From the NCBI GenBank assembly GCA_955652255.1, contig CATPAW010000051.1:1-8808 (forward strand): 8,808 nucleotides of DNA, given 5' to 3'. A program made the translations under genes and the position numbers. Under the pieces are notes generated by a model, which did not search any database, was not told the origin of the DNA, and saw only the letters and a list, made by a program, of their open reading frames with translations. The stretch comes from an uncultured Chthoniobacterales bacterium. GTDB taxonomy: Bacteria; Verrucomicrobiota; Verrucomicrobiia; Chthoniobacterales; UBA10450. How positions within the stretch are numbered: the first letter of the stretch is position 1; each line of letters opens with the position of its first letter. Positions 1-6,582 of this stretch are shown piece by piece.

Positions 1-123
1 AAAGCCTTCGCTGCCGCCGAGCAGGAAGATTATCGTCCCGGCGAATCGAAAAAAGAATCAAAGCCGCCCAAGGAATCAAAAGAGTCCAAGCGCGAGTCGA
101 AGAAAGAATCCAAGAAGAAGTAA
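1..123 (+). CDS. C-terminal tail of an unidentified protein, KES-rich
   Basis: Frame 1 is open from the window edge to a TAA at 121-123 and gives the last 40 residues of a protein that starts outside the window. The visible part begins with an Ala-rich stretch (KAFAAAEQEDYRPG) and then becomes almost only Lys, Glu, Ser and Pro, with repeated K-E-S units (ESKKESK, KESKESKRESKKESKKK). Such strongly basic, low-complexity tails are usually disordered and often bind nucleic acid or act as flexible linkers, but that is inference. No domain is visible, so the product cannot be named. The gene points toward the ClpP-like gene on the other strand (64-base gap). Confidence 0.6.
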   Translation, partial: KAFAAAEQEDYRPGESKKESKPPKESKESKRESKKESKKK

Positions 124-186
124 GAACGCACGCACGTGGGTGGTAACATTCTAATCGAGCAGAGCGGCCGTTGATAAAATCAGCGT

Positions 187-1483
187 TTACGTTGTGGCCG
201 AAGATGCTCCATCTTCGATGTCGTTCGACTCCCGAAGGAATTCACGTCTGCTTTGGACCGGCCCTCCGCCGAGCACTTCGTCGACAATGCCCAGCATTTG
301 TGCATCAGCCGGCGTAAGTAAGTGATCACCTTCAAAGAGGGCACGGCAGATCAAAACAATATAGTGCCAGAACAACTTGGCATGCGGGAATACCGGTGCA
401 AGGATCCGATTTCTGTCCTCCTCCGTTTTTGCGCCAGTCAATTCCTCCGCTATCGACCTCCCGAAGAAAGTGTGGTCGTGTCTTACTAGCAGGTTGCTCA
501 CGCTCTGGACGTGCGACTTGGCGTTCATGTCTCGGGTAAATCGAAAATCCTGGGATAGAGAATCCAACCCGACTTTCATTATGCTCCAGTCTCCTTCCAC
601 GACAGTTTTACGGACAACAAGTTCGATCAATAGTTTTAGCTCACCTTGGATGTTTTCGCTCAACGCCAGCTCAGGAGCCGGCGCATCGGGCTTAATCGGA
701 GCGGGTGTGTCCTCCTTTTGCACAGCGAGGTTTCGGTAAAGTGCGTTAATGCCATCCATCACATCTACCTTTTGGCCGGCTAGGTTCTTTAAGTTGGGCA
801 GGATTTTTTCTATGCGCTCGATGTGAATCCAGCGCTGGAGCTTGAGCAGAGCACCTATCGCTATTTCATTGTCCGCAGGGGCCGACAATTTTTCGAATAA
901 GGCCAAAGCGAACGCTACGATGTCGACGGGCGCCTTTTCGTCTTTAGGGAAGATTTCGCAGAGCGTTTTTTCCTGCTCCGATACGTATGCTGCGAAACGC
1001 TTACGAATGCGATCAAAGGAGAGGCGTGTGTCGAGAAGAGTCCAGACGAATCGTCTGGCAATGAAGTGAGCTAACTTCAGCGCGAACCGCGTATTATCTT
1101 CTTCAAGTTGCTTTGCGGTTCGAAGCGCTTTTGAAGGAGTAACATCGTCGAGGCCGCTAAAGCGCAAATCGTGGTAAAGAAATCTGTGCGTGCGGAAAGG
1201 CAACTGCATAGTCGCCAAAAGCGAGCAAGTTCGCTGCGGCGCTGTACGCTCGATTGGTAACCGTTGTGTAAACCTCACATCGCCTGCCATCTTGATCCGG
1301 CGCTTTGAGTAAACCAATCAGAGCTTCGAGCGCCGGTATATTACCGCCATAGCTGTCAATTGCGACGGTGATCGGCTGCTTACTCTTCTGCTTCAACCGT
1401 AAGATTTCAGGCGTAAGCTTTTTGACAAGTTCATCATCGATTTTGCCATCGACGTAAATCGCGCGATTCCAAATCAAGAACAT
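187..1483 (-). pseudogene. ClpP-fold serine protease homologue with large insertion, frameshifted
   Basis: The product reads in two minus-strand frames. Frame A (from ATG 1481-1483) has VAIDSYGG, matching the ClpP oxyanion-loop motif (I-N-S-P-G-G), then NRAYSAAANLLAFG, matching the nucleophile motif; the Ser codon is 1241-1243. Frame A ends in a stop at 1157-1159. Frame B continues the homology after skipping one base near 1186, giving FPHA-RFLYHDLRFSG; its His (1171-1173) aligns with the catalytic His of ClpP (LPNSRxMIHQP). Near the C-terminus GDHLLTPADAQMLGIVDEVL matches the ClpP ending (RDRFLSAPEAxEYGLVDxIL), and its Asp (325-327) aligns with the catalytic Asp. The triad is therefore complete, but 282 residues separate His and Asp against 49 in E. 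coli ClpP. The repaired product is about 431 residues against about 200 for ClpP. The extra part is mostly helical-looking and charged, with a Pro/Ala linker (TPAPIKPDAPAPE). Start 1483 is preferred over the ATG at 1567 because GGAG lies 9 bases upstream. The shift may be decay, a sequencing error, or, less likely, programmed +1 frameshifting. ClpP-fold membership is fairly secure; the substrate is unknown. Confidence 0.72.
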
Positions 1484-1491
1484 AAGCGCCG

Positions 1492-1496
1492 TCTCC
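1492..1496 (-). promoter_or_regulatory. Ribosome binding site deciding the ClpP-like start
   Basis: On the minus strand GGAGA sits 9 bases before the ATG at 1481-1483 (MFLIWNRAIYVDGK). This fits the usual N-terminal strand of the ClpP fold better than the upstream in-frame ATG at 1565-1567, whose extra 28 residues look non-conserved. Confidence 0.5.
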
Positions 1497-1647
1497 GGAG
1501 CCGGGAACGTTTTTGCGCTTCGATGAGCGCCGGGAACCGCTGCGTGGCTTTGATTTATGCGGGGCATATAACGAACTACGTTCCATGAACTGGTCAGATC
1601 TGCCAGTTTCGACTTCGGTTATCCGCGGGCTGCGCCGAAAATCGCAA

Positions 1648-1662
1648 CCCGCCTGAGGCGGG
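1648..1662. repeat. GC-rich palindrome CCCGCC-TGA-GGCGGG
   Basis: A 15-base hairpin with a 7-bp stem around a central G. It marks the exact point where the DUF2283-like reading frame loses its N-terminal half. A sister palindrome with the same arms (CCCGCC/GGCGGG) is at 7071-7084, which suggests a small dispersed element rather than chance, although two copies are weak evidence. Confidence 0.4.
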
Positions 1663-1800
1663 CACGCCCATTTACGCGACCTGGATGAAAACACGCTTCT
1701 CGATTTAGATCCCGAGGGCAACATTTGTGGCATTACTGTCGAACATGCTCGAAGCAGAGCAGACATTCCGCATTTCTCCTTTGAGCAAGTCGCTGTCTAG
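1663..1800 (+). pseudogene. DUF2283 protein remnant, N-terminus missing
   Basis: The plus-strand frame through CAT 1669-1671 reads RDLDENTLLDLDPEGN, then ICGITVEHARSRADIP, then HFSFEQVAV and a TAG at 1798-1800. This matches the C-terminal two thirds of small DUF2283 proteins, whose core is a D-L-D-x-x-G-N-[VI]-x-[GA]-I-x-[IV] hairpin. DUF2283 proteins are about 65-80 residues and begin with a Y-x-x-x-x-D-[TA]-L-Y-[IV] segment. That segment is absent here: an in-frame TGA lies in the palindrome at 1648-1662 and there is no start codon. It looks like a truncated, non-functional copy. Function of the family is unknown. Recognition is from motif memory only. Confidence 0.6.
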
Positions 1801-2013
1801 CCAAGCCGCAACTGGGGAGTACTTTGCAATGCATCCTTTACCGAAGTCGGTGAGAGCATGGCAGGAACTTTGGCGGACGATCAGAATCCGACAAGCGAAA
1901 GAAACCGGAATTGAAGAGAGCCTTCGGCACCGCTGAAACTTTGAGTTGCGCGAAGATTGGGCTGCAAATGGCAGCTTAGATGTTGTTAGACTGCTAATCT
2001 GATTTCGGTTTCC

Positions 2014-3582
2014 ATGGAAACTCCGTTGAGTCCCCTCGAATTCGCGCGTCGCACTCGCAAGCTCTATGCCGACCGGGAGGCCGTTGTGGATGGCGATCTG
2101 CGGTTGAACTATGCGGAATTCTTCGATCGATGCGATGGTTGGTCGTCCGCCTTGCAAGCGCTCGGTGTGAGAGAGGGTGATCGCGTCGCCTACATCGCAC
2201 CCAACACTCATGCCCAGCTTGAGTCGTTTTATGCTGTTCCGCAGATCGGCGCCGTCCTCGTGCCGCTCAACTACCGGCTGAACGCGGATGATTTCGTGTA
2301 TCTGATCAAGCACAGCGGCGCTCGGATCGTATGCGCGCACTCCGATTACCTGGAGGCGGTCGACAGTATTCGTTCCCAGATCCCTAATGTGTCGGCTTTG
2401 GTCGCGCTCGAGGGAGCTAGGTCCGGCTGGTTGGATTACGAGACTCTTGTGGCAGAAGCGCCGAGAAATTTCCGCCAACCCACGATTTTTGAAACCGATC
2501 TGCTGACGATCAATTACACGAGCGGCACTACTTCAAGGCCGAAGGGAGTAATGATCACGCATCGCAACGCTTACACGAACGTAGTGGGCACGCTCCTTCA
2601 TCATCCGATGACGTCTGCGGATCGTTATCTTTGGACCCTGCCGATGTTTCACGCCAACGGCTGGACCTTCGTGTGGACGGTGACGGCGGCCGGTTCGGCT
2701 CATATTTGCCTGCGAAAGGTCGAGTCGACTGCTGTTTTTCAGAACATCAAACAGGAATCTGTGAGTATGCTGTGCGCCGCTCCAACAGTATTGATCAGCA
2801 TCGCTCATGCTCCGGAAGAACTCAGACGCGAAGCGCGCCGTGGCATCCGCATCTTGACGGCCGGCGCGCCACCAGCCGCGACAACGATCGAGCGAATCGA
2901 AGGCGAACTCGGATGGGTCATTACGCAAGCCTACGGTCTAACTGAGACATCGCCTTTTATCACGGTCTGCGAATCGCGACCTGAGCATGAAGGGCTTTCA
3001 TGCGCTGAGCGCTCCGTGATCAAGGCTTGCCAGGGAGTGGAGCTACTCACGTCGGGCGAACTGCGGGTCGTCGATGAAGAAGGCCGTGACGTTCCATACG
3101 ATGGTAAGACGATCGGCGAAATCATCGTGCGCGGGAACGCAGTCATGAAAGGTTATTACCAAGATCCTGAAGCGACTGCCGATGCGATGCGCGGCGGCTG
3201 GTTTCATACCGGCGACGCGGCCGTCATCCACCCCGATGGCTACACGGAGATTCGGGATCGCATAAAAGATGTGATTATCAGTGGCGGCGAAAACATTTCC
3301 TCAGTCGAAGTTGAAGGCGTGTTGCTACGACATCCGGCCGTGCAAGAGGTTGCAATTGTCGGGCTTCCCCATGAGCGCTGGGGCGAAGCGCCGCACGCAT
3401 TTGTTGTCTTGAAAGCAGGCGCTACGGCTACTGAAGCCGAACTGCGCGATTACGCGCGCGATCATCTCGCCCACTTCAAAGCGCCCCAGGGAATCAGATT
3501 TCTGACCGAACTCCCGAAAACAGCGACAGGTAAGGTTCAAAAATATGTCCTCCGCGGAAAACCGGCGATCTCGAAGCAGTGA
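2014..3582 (+). CDS. Acyl-CoA synthetase (AMP-forming), medium-chain/DmdB-like group
   Basis: Intact 522-residue member of the ANL adenylate-forming superfamily, of normal length for fatty-acyl-CoA synthetases. It would activate a carboxylic acid with ATP to an acyl-AMP and then transfer the acyl group to CoA, in the cytoplasm. Visible motifs: phosphate-binding loop YTSGTTSRPKGV (168-179); PMFHANGWTF (210-219), typical of the medium-chain/butyrate/DmdB-like subgroup; adenine-binding YGLTET (307-312); GGWFHTGD with Asp401; hinge DRIKD (415-419); GGENISSVEVE (424-434); and PKTATGK with the catalytic Lys507 for adenylation. All key residues are present. The N-terminus (TPLSPLEFARRTRKLYADREAVVDGD) is the usual family beginning, so ATG 2014 is a good start even though no clear Shine-Dalgarno is visible. 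It stands alone, with long spacers on both sides, so the acid substrate cannot be inferred from neighbours. Fatty acid, aromatic acid or methylmercaptopropionate are all possible. Confidence 0.93.
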   Translation: METPLSPLEFARRTRKLYADREAVVDGDLRLNYAEFFDRCDGWSSALQALGVREGDRVAYIAPNTHAQLESFYAVPQIGAVLVPLNYRLNADDFVYLIKHSGARIVCAHSDYLEAVDSIRSQIPNVSALVALEGARSGWLDYETLVAEAPRNFRQPTIFETDLLTINYTSGTTSRPKGVMITHRNAYTNVVGTLLHHPMTSADRYLWTLPMFHANGWTFVWTVTAAGSAHICLRKVESTAVFQNIKQESVSMLCAAPTVLISIAHAPEELRREARRGIRILTAGAPPAATTIERIEGELGWVITQAYGLTETSPFITVCESRPEHEGLSCAERSVIKACQGVELLTSGELRVVDEEGRDVPYDGKTIGEIIVRGNAVMKGYYQDPEATADAMRGGWFHTGDAAVIHPDGYTEIRDRIKDVIISGGENISSVEVEGVLLRHPAVQEVAIVGLPHERWGEAPHAFVVLKAGATATEAELRDYARDHLAHFKAPQGIRFLTELPKTATGKVQKYVLRGKPAISKQ

Positions 3583-3693
3583 TGTCGAGACGGAGGGGTC
3601 AGAGGGCAGACGGCAGCACCCAGCTTTAAGCCCTATCGATTTAATCTTTCAACGCTTCAACGATTTTTCAAAGCCGACGAAAGCACGAAAGAA

Positions 3694-3740
3694 GTCAGTA
3701 ATCAGCGATCAGAGGCCAGAAGTCGAAGGTCAGATGTCGG
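3694..3740 (+). repeat. TCAG-type dispersed repeat cluster
   Basis: A run of degenerate 8-10 base units: GTCAG, ATCAGCGATCAGAGGCCAG (3701-3719), AGTCGAAGGTCAGATGTCGG. The core ATCAGCGATCAGA(A/G)G recurs at 6992-7010 and 7286-7304, always in spacers. Function unknown. Confidence 0.6.
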
Positions 3741-3944
3741 AAGAGGGAGAATCAGCAGAAGCGCTATCGAGACAGTCCCGTTACTTCTGCTCGATCATGC
3801 TCGTGGCTCGCGTCACTTCGAGGTGCAGCAGCACTTGAGGAAAATTAGAAAGTAGGAAAGAGAAAGTAGAAAACGGGAGGAGCCACCTTCACCAAGGCTT
3901 CCGCCTACGCCGCTTCGGCGTGACAGGTCGCCGTGGCGTGCAGC

Positions 3945-3960
3945 AATCAGAGGTCAGAAG
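3945..3960 (+). repeat. TCAG-type dispersed repeat, short copy
   Basis: AATCAGAGGTCAGAAG, the same unit family as 3694-3740. It lies next to the hairpin at 3907-3921 and at the edge of the unidentifiable stretch upstream of the AraC-type gene. Confidence 0.5.
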
Positions 3961-4178
3961 AAACGGTTACCGTCGCCCAGTAACCGAGCTTACGCAGAAA
4001 TTCTTCGCCGTCCTGCCAGCGAAGACCGAGCTCCGCTTTCCACTCACGACCGAGAAAGAAACCGCGACGATCTTAAGCGGCTGGATTATCGTGTAGCCGT
4101 GACGAACGCCTGCGCGATGCTGCCGCTGAGCAGCAAGCAATTGATGGTTTTGCGCGAGCAGCCCGAGGCTATGCCGCC

Positions 4179-5129
4179 ATGAAGGGCGCGGTCGGCACGG
4201 TTTCGAAAGGCGTAACGAGCAAACGAAGCGCATCCCGATCCTCCGATCAGGAAGTGATGCGACATCTTTCGCGCTCGCAGATTTTCAAAGATTACGAACG
4301 GGCCTTCAGCGAAGCCATGGGTTTGCCGCTCAATATCCGAGGGCAAGAATCGTGGTCGCCGGCGCACCATGGAAAAGAGGATCGCGATTCGCTCGCGTCA
4401 ATTCTCGCTCGTTTCAACAAGGCTCGCGCCGCGTGTTTAAGGGCCCAATCCGACGCATCTCGCGAACCGGACTCGGCAACGCGCACCGTTACCTGGTTTG
4501 CCGGACTCTCCGAAAGTGCAGTGCCGGTGTATATAGGCGACCACATTCTTGGTTTTCTCGAGACCGGCGAGGTGATGCTCAAGAACCCGACTAAGAAACA
4601 CTTCGCGACCATTACCCGGCAGCTCCGAGCGTGGGGCTACAAGACGGATTGGAAGCAACTTGAGCGGGCTTATTTTCGGACGTGCGTCTTATCGCCGGAC
4701 CGGTATCGCGCGATGTTGCGGCTCCTGAGTATTTTTGCGCAACACCTTTCGATCTTGTCGAATCAACTGGTGGTACGGCGTGAAAAGGGCGAGTCCGCGA
4801 ACATGGCGCGAGCGCGGCAATTCATCGAGAAGCATCAGGCAGAGCCGCTGTCGCTCGGGCGGGTAGCCCACGCGGCCAACATCAGCAGGCATTACTTTTG
4901 CAAGATGTTCAAGAAAGCGACCGGGATAAATTTCATCGATTACCTCTCGAGAGTTCGAGTGGAGAAATCGAAGACGCTCTTGCTCAATCCCAACTCGCGG
5001 ATTAGCGAAGCTGCCTTCGCCTGCGGATTTCAATCCATGACGAACTTCAATCGCGCGTTTAAGCGAATCGTCGGTCGCTCTCCCACGCAATTTCGCGAAT
5101 CGCTTCCGAAGCTGCGACGCTCGGTATAA
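4179..5129 (+). CDS. AraC-family regulator with PocR-like sensor domain
   Basis: 316 residues. The N-terminal part (about 30-200) resembles the PocR ligand-sensing domain: IFKDYERAFSEAMGLPL (35-51), AACLRAQ (84-90), WFAGLSESAVPVYIGD (106-121), GFLETGEV (125-132), then helices through FAQHLSILSNQLVV (186-199). The C-terminal part (about 208-308) is a complete AraC/XylS double helix-turn-helix: RARQFIEKHQAEPLSLGRVA, HYFCKMFKKATGINFIDYL, and the second helix pair ISEAAFACGFQSMTNFNRAFKRIVGRSPTQFR split over 275-306. It should bind DNA and change transcription in response to a small ligand. In PocR-AraC relatives I recall Cys where this protein has Ala84 and Trp106, so its ligand or metal site may be altered. 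The start is uncertain: ATG 4179 has no clear ribosome site, whereas ATG 4257 (MRHLSRSQIF) follows AGGAAG closely and matches where relatives begin. No adjacent co-directional target gene is visible. Confidence 0.9.
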   Translation: MKGAVGTVSKGVTSKRSASRSSDQEVMRHLSRSQIFKDYERAFSEAMGLPLNIRGQESWSPAHHGKEDRDSLASILARFNKARAACLRAQSDASREPDSATRTVTWFAGLSESAVPVYIGDHILGFLETGEVMLKNPTKKHFATITRQLRAWGYKTDWKQLERAYFRTCVLSPDRYRAMLRLLSIFAQHLSILSNQLVVRREKGESANMARARQFIEKHQAEPLSLGRVAHAANISRHYFCKMFKKATGINFIDYLSRVRVEKSKTLLLNPNSRISEAAFACGFQSMTNFNRAFKRIVGRSPTQFRESLPKLRRSV

Positions 5130-5133
5130 GGAG

Positions 5134-5198
5134 AAGGCGACTAAGTTAGCCGCCTTACACTGGTGGGGCGAACGCACGGAACCTTCCGCACGCTCGCC
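5134..5198. terminator. Hairpins between convergent AraC and hsp20 genes
   Basis: Two dyads lie between the two converging stop codons. The first, AAGGCG-A-CTA-AGT-TAG-C-CGCCTT (5134-5156), starts 5 bases after the regulator's stop and has one mismatch. The second (5167-5198) has outer arms GGCGA/TCGCC and inner arms CGGAA/TTCCG. Neither has a long U tract, so intrinsic termination would be imperfect; serving both strands is plausible from position. Confidence 0.4.
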
Positions 5199-5213
5199 GT
5201 CAGTGTTCGCGCA

Positions 5214-5672
5214 TTACGCCACTGTAACTTCGATGGCTTTTGATTTTGGTCTTGCCATTGTCGGGAGGTGCACTTTCAGCACTCCGTCGCGGAAGTCCGC
5301 CGTCACTTTTGTGCTATCGGCGTCTTCAGGCAGCGTGAAGCTGCGTCGGAAATTGCCAAAGGAACGCTCGATGCGATGGAATTTTCTTTTCTGATCTTCC
5401 TTCTCGCTTTTGCGTTCTCCGGAAACGCAGAGGATGCCATCTTCGACTGTTACCCTAACGTCATCCTTCTTCATTTCAGGCAGGTCAGCTTTAAGCAGGT
5501 ACCCGTGATCATCCTCGCTGATATCAACCTCTGGTGACCAATCTGCGACTGTCAGGCTATGGGTCTCCCCACTGCCTATTCTGTTCGGAAATTCGCCCAA
5601 GAAACGATTGAAGCGATTTTGCGCCGCGTTTTCCATCTCTCTAAGCTGATTCCATGTTATTAATGTATTCAT
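5214..5672 (-). CDS. hsp20: Hsp20/alpha-crystallin small heat-shock protein
   Basis: 152 residues, typical of bacterial small heat-shock proteins. These are ATP-independent holdases that form oligomers and keep unfolding proteins soluble for refolding by DnaK/ClpB. A short variable N-terminal arm (1-43, with RFNRFLGEF) precedes the alpha-crystallin domain (about 45-140): WSPEVDISEDDHGYLLKADL, MKKDDVRVTVEDGILCVSGE, and the signature FRDGVLKVHLP (127-137), containing the conserved G-V-L. The C-terminal AIEVTVA supplies the I-x-V anchor that docks into neighbouring subunits. ATG 5670-5672 has AGAAAGG 7 bases upstream, so the start is well supported. I looked for a CIRCE element (the HrcA operator) and a sigma-32-like promoter upstream and saw neither. 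It is convergent with the AraC-type gene and unlikely to be co-transcribed with anything in view. Confidence 0.95.
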   Translation of the reverse strand: MNTLITWNQLREMENAAQNRFNRFLGEFPNRIGSGETHSLTVADWSPEVDISEDDHGYLLKADLPEMKKDDVRVTVEDGILCVSGERKSEKEDQKRKFHRIERSFGNFRRSFTLPEDADSTKVTADFRDGVLKVHLPTMARPKSKAIEVTVA

Positions 5673-5679
5673 ATTTTTA

Positions 5680-5686
5680 CCTTTCT
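5680..5686 (-). promoter_or_regulatory. Ribosome binding site of hsp20
   Basis: AGAAAGG on the minus strand, 7 bases before ATG 5670-5672; fixes the start of the small heat-shock protein. Confidence 0.6.
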
Positions 5687-5809
5687 TAGATTGAGTTAAC
5701 GCTATCTCGGTGCATCGCGCTCACCGCTTATTGTCAGAGTCGACCCTAATCTTGTGTACGTTGAGGAACGGGCCGAACTCTGCGCCATACGCGTGTTCCG
5801 CGGCTGAAT

Positions 5810-5828
5810 GACAGAGGTCAGAGAACAG
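5810..5828 (+). repeat. TCAG-type dispersed repeat copy
   Basis: GACAGAGGTCAGAGAACAG, same family as the clusters at 3694-3740 and 6985-7010. It lies in the 278-base spacer between hsp20 and the small secreted protein gene; the rest of that spacer (5673-5875) shows no convincing gene. Confidence 0.5.
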
Positions 5829-5875
5829 CGTTTGGAGGGCAGCGGCTTCGCCCGGGATGACAATCATCGTACGCG

Positions 5876-5926
5876 AAAAGCGCCTCTCCGCTCCGCCTCG
5901 AATCCGAGGCAGAGCAGAAAAGGCGC
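5876..5926 (-). terminator. Intrinsic terminator of the small secreted protein gene
   Basis: On the minus strand, outer arms GCGCCT/AGGCGC (5921-5926 with 5880-5885) enclose a second perfect stem GCCTCG/CGAGGC (5895-5900 with 5905-5910) with a 4-base loop. The outer arm is followed at once by TTTT (5879-5876). It begins 25 bases after the repaired gene's stop at 5951-5953. This is the best terminator in the window, and its position supports that downstream stop as the true gene end. Confidence 0.65.
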
Positions 5927-5950
5927 GATGTTAGTTGCTCAGGTTAACTC

Positions 5951-6279
5951 TTAATCCTCGTCGAGGATCACTCGATCGACGACCATGTTGCCGCCTTCGG
6001 TCGCGTAGTGAACGCGGACGGGAGCGCCCACTGTGATTCTTGTTCGCACCGTGAATTCGTCCAGTTCCCTACCGCTACGTGTGACGTAGACGACGCGTTT
6101 GCCAAAGCGATATTGCCTTGACCGGCACTTTCTTTCAACACGATCGTGCCACCGGGTCTGAGCTCGGTGATTGTGCCGCTTCCCTCAGTCGTGGTCGTTG
6201 TCGTGGTGGTGTCGGTGACCTGTGCCCACGCAAACGGCGCCGCGACTGCTAACGCCATGCTTAGTATTACCTTCTTCAT
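5951..6279 (-). pseudogene. Small secreted protein, one-base frameshift
   Basis: The first frame (from ATG 6277-6279) gives a clear signal peptide, MKKVILSMALAVAAPFAWA cleaved before QV, then eight consecutive Thr (25-31 region) and GTITELRPGGTIVLKESAGQ. It then runs into an unrelated sequence ending at 5968. If one base is restored near 6116, the other frame continues smoothly as QYRFGKRVVYVTRSGRELDE, FTVRTRITVGAPVRVHYATE and GGNMVVDRVILDED, stopping at TAA 5951-5953. The total is about 109 residues. I recall close relatives with this layout (signal peptide, Thr run, x-Y-R-F-G-K, V-x-V-x-Y, acidic end) as a common small periplasmic or exported family in soil Verrucomicrobiota; its function is unknown. 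The C-terminal part looks like a small beta-rich domain. No Shine-Dalgarno is visible, but two in-frame stop codons just upstream limit the start. The shift may be genuine decay or a base lost in sequencing. Confidence 0.7.
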
Positions 6280-6582
6280 TCGTTATTAGACGCGACGCCA
6301 GCGGAGTGTATTCGGGTTTCTCGAGAAATGGATAACCCGAAAGCCGAAAAGGCTTTGCACGACACAGTTTCTCGGATCTTTGCAGATAAAGCAATCCACC
6401 AGGAGTGAGCCATAAAGTCGACAATCACCTCTCCGACTCAAGACAGCTGTTTTCGCTTCGCGGCGCCAGTAAGTCGGTAAATAAGCACCCGGCGAGTCAC
6501 GCCAAAGACAGACTTTACAGGATTGCAACGAGTGGCTTGATCGCGCATTCTCCCCGATTGCGCTCGCGCCAGAAAAAATCCC
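6280..6582. other. Spacer with structured leader, divergent genes
   Basis: This region separates the divergent secreted-protein gene (-) and lipoprotein gene (+), so both promoters should lie here, though I see no strong -35/-10 pair. It holds the double hairpin at 6311-6356. On the minus strand at about 6471-6524 a short reading resembles a helix-turn-helix tail (SVFGVTRRVLIYRL), but there is no gene around it. Confidence 0.4.
6311..6356 (-). other. Tandem hairpins in leader of the secreted-protein gene
   Basis: Perfect 8-bp arms TTCGGGTT (6311-6318) and AACCCGAA (6334-6341) enclose the self-complementary TTTCTCGAGAAA (6317-6328). This abuts AAAGCC-GAAAA-GGCTTT (6340-6356). On the minus strand the pair ends 32 bases before the ATG at 6279, where a 5' untranslated regulator or operator would sit. 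I could not match it to a known riboswitch class. Confidence 0.45.

Larger units (their letters stand above)
1568..2013. other. Spacer with gene remnant and small dyads
   Basis: This 446-base stretch holds no intact gene that I can support. It contains an interrupted palindrome CTGGTCAGATCTGCCAG at 1590-1606, upstream of the ClpP-like gene and a possible operator. It also holds the GC-rich palindrome at 1648-1662, the DUF2283 remnant at 1663-1800, a GCTGC/GCAGC hairpin at 1961-1975, and a TTAG/CTAA dyad near 1986-1998 just before the acyl-CoA ligase start. The stretch 1801-1960 is open in one plus frame, but the reading is not recognisable. Confidence 0.5.
3583..4178. other. Repeat-rich spacer, no supported gene
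   Basis: About 600 bases. It contains TCAG-type repeats at 3597-3620, 3694-3740 and 3945-3960; a purine tract with the direct repeat AGAAAGTAG (3847-3855 and 3861-3869); and a hairpin ACGCCG-CTT-CGGCGT at 3907-3921 followed by a small CGCC/GGCG dyad (3929-3938). A weak AGGTGC/GCACTT hairpin near 3820-3836 could end the ligase transcript, but it lacks a U tract. From about 3960 to 4170 several frames on both strands are open for 30-40 codons with protein-like composition, so a decayed gene may be buried there; I cannot identify it. Confidence 0.5.

Noticed and set aside
1434..1766. 110-codon minus-strand ORF upstream of the ClpP-like gene
   Set aside because: Antisense to the DUF2283 remnant and out of frame with the ClpP-like protein; Arg/Ser-rich shadow.
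3545..3838. 97-codon plus-strand ORF overlapping the end of the acyl-CoA ligase
   Set aside because: Starts inside the ligase, continues through TCAG repeats, Arg/Ser-rich with no domain; an overlap artefact.
5721..5867. 48-codon minus-strand ORF upstream of hsp20 (MIVIPGEAAALQTLF...)
   Set aside because: Has no ribosome site, runs through a TCAG repeat copy, and resembles nothing known; probably chance.
6340..6400. c-di-GMP-I type riboswitch on the minus strand
   Set aside because: Two GCAAAG blocks have suggestive spacing, but the stems around them do not pair and the tetraloop receptor is not evident.
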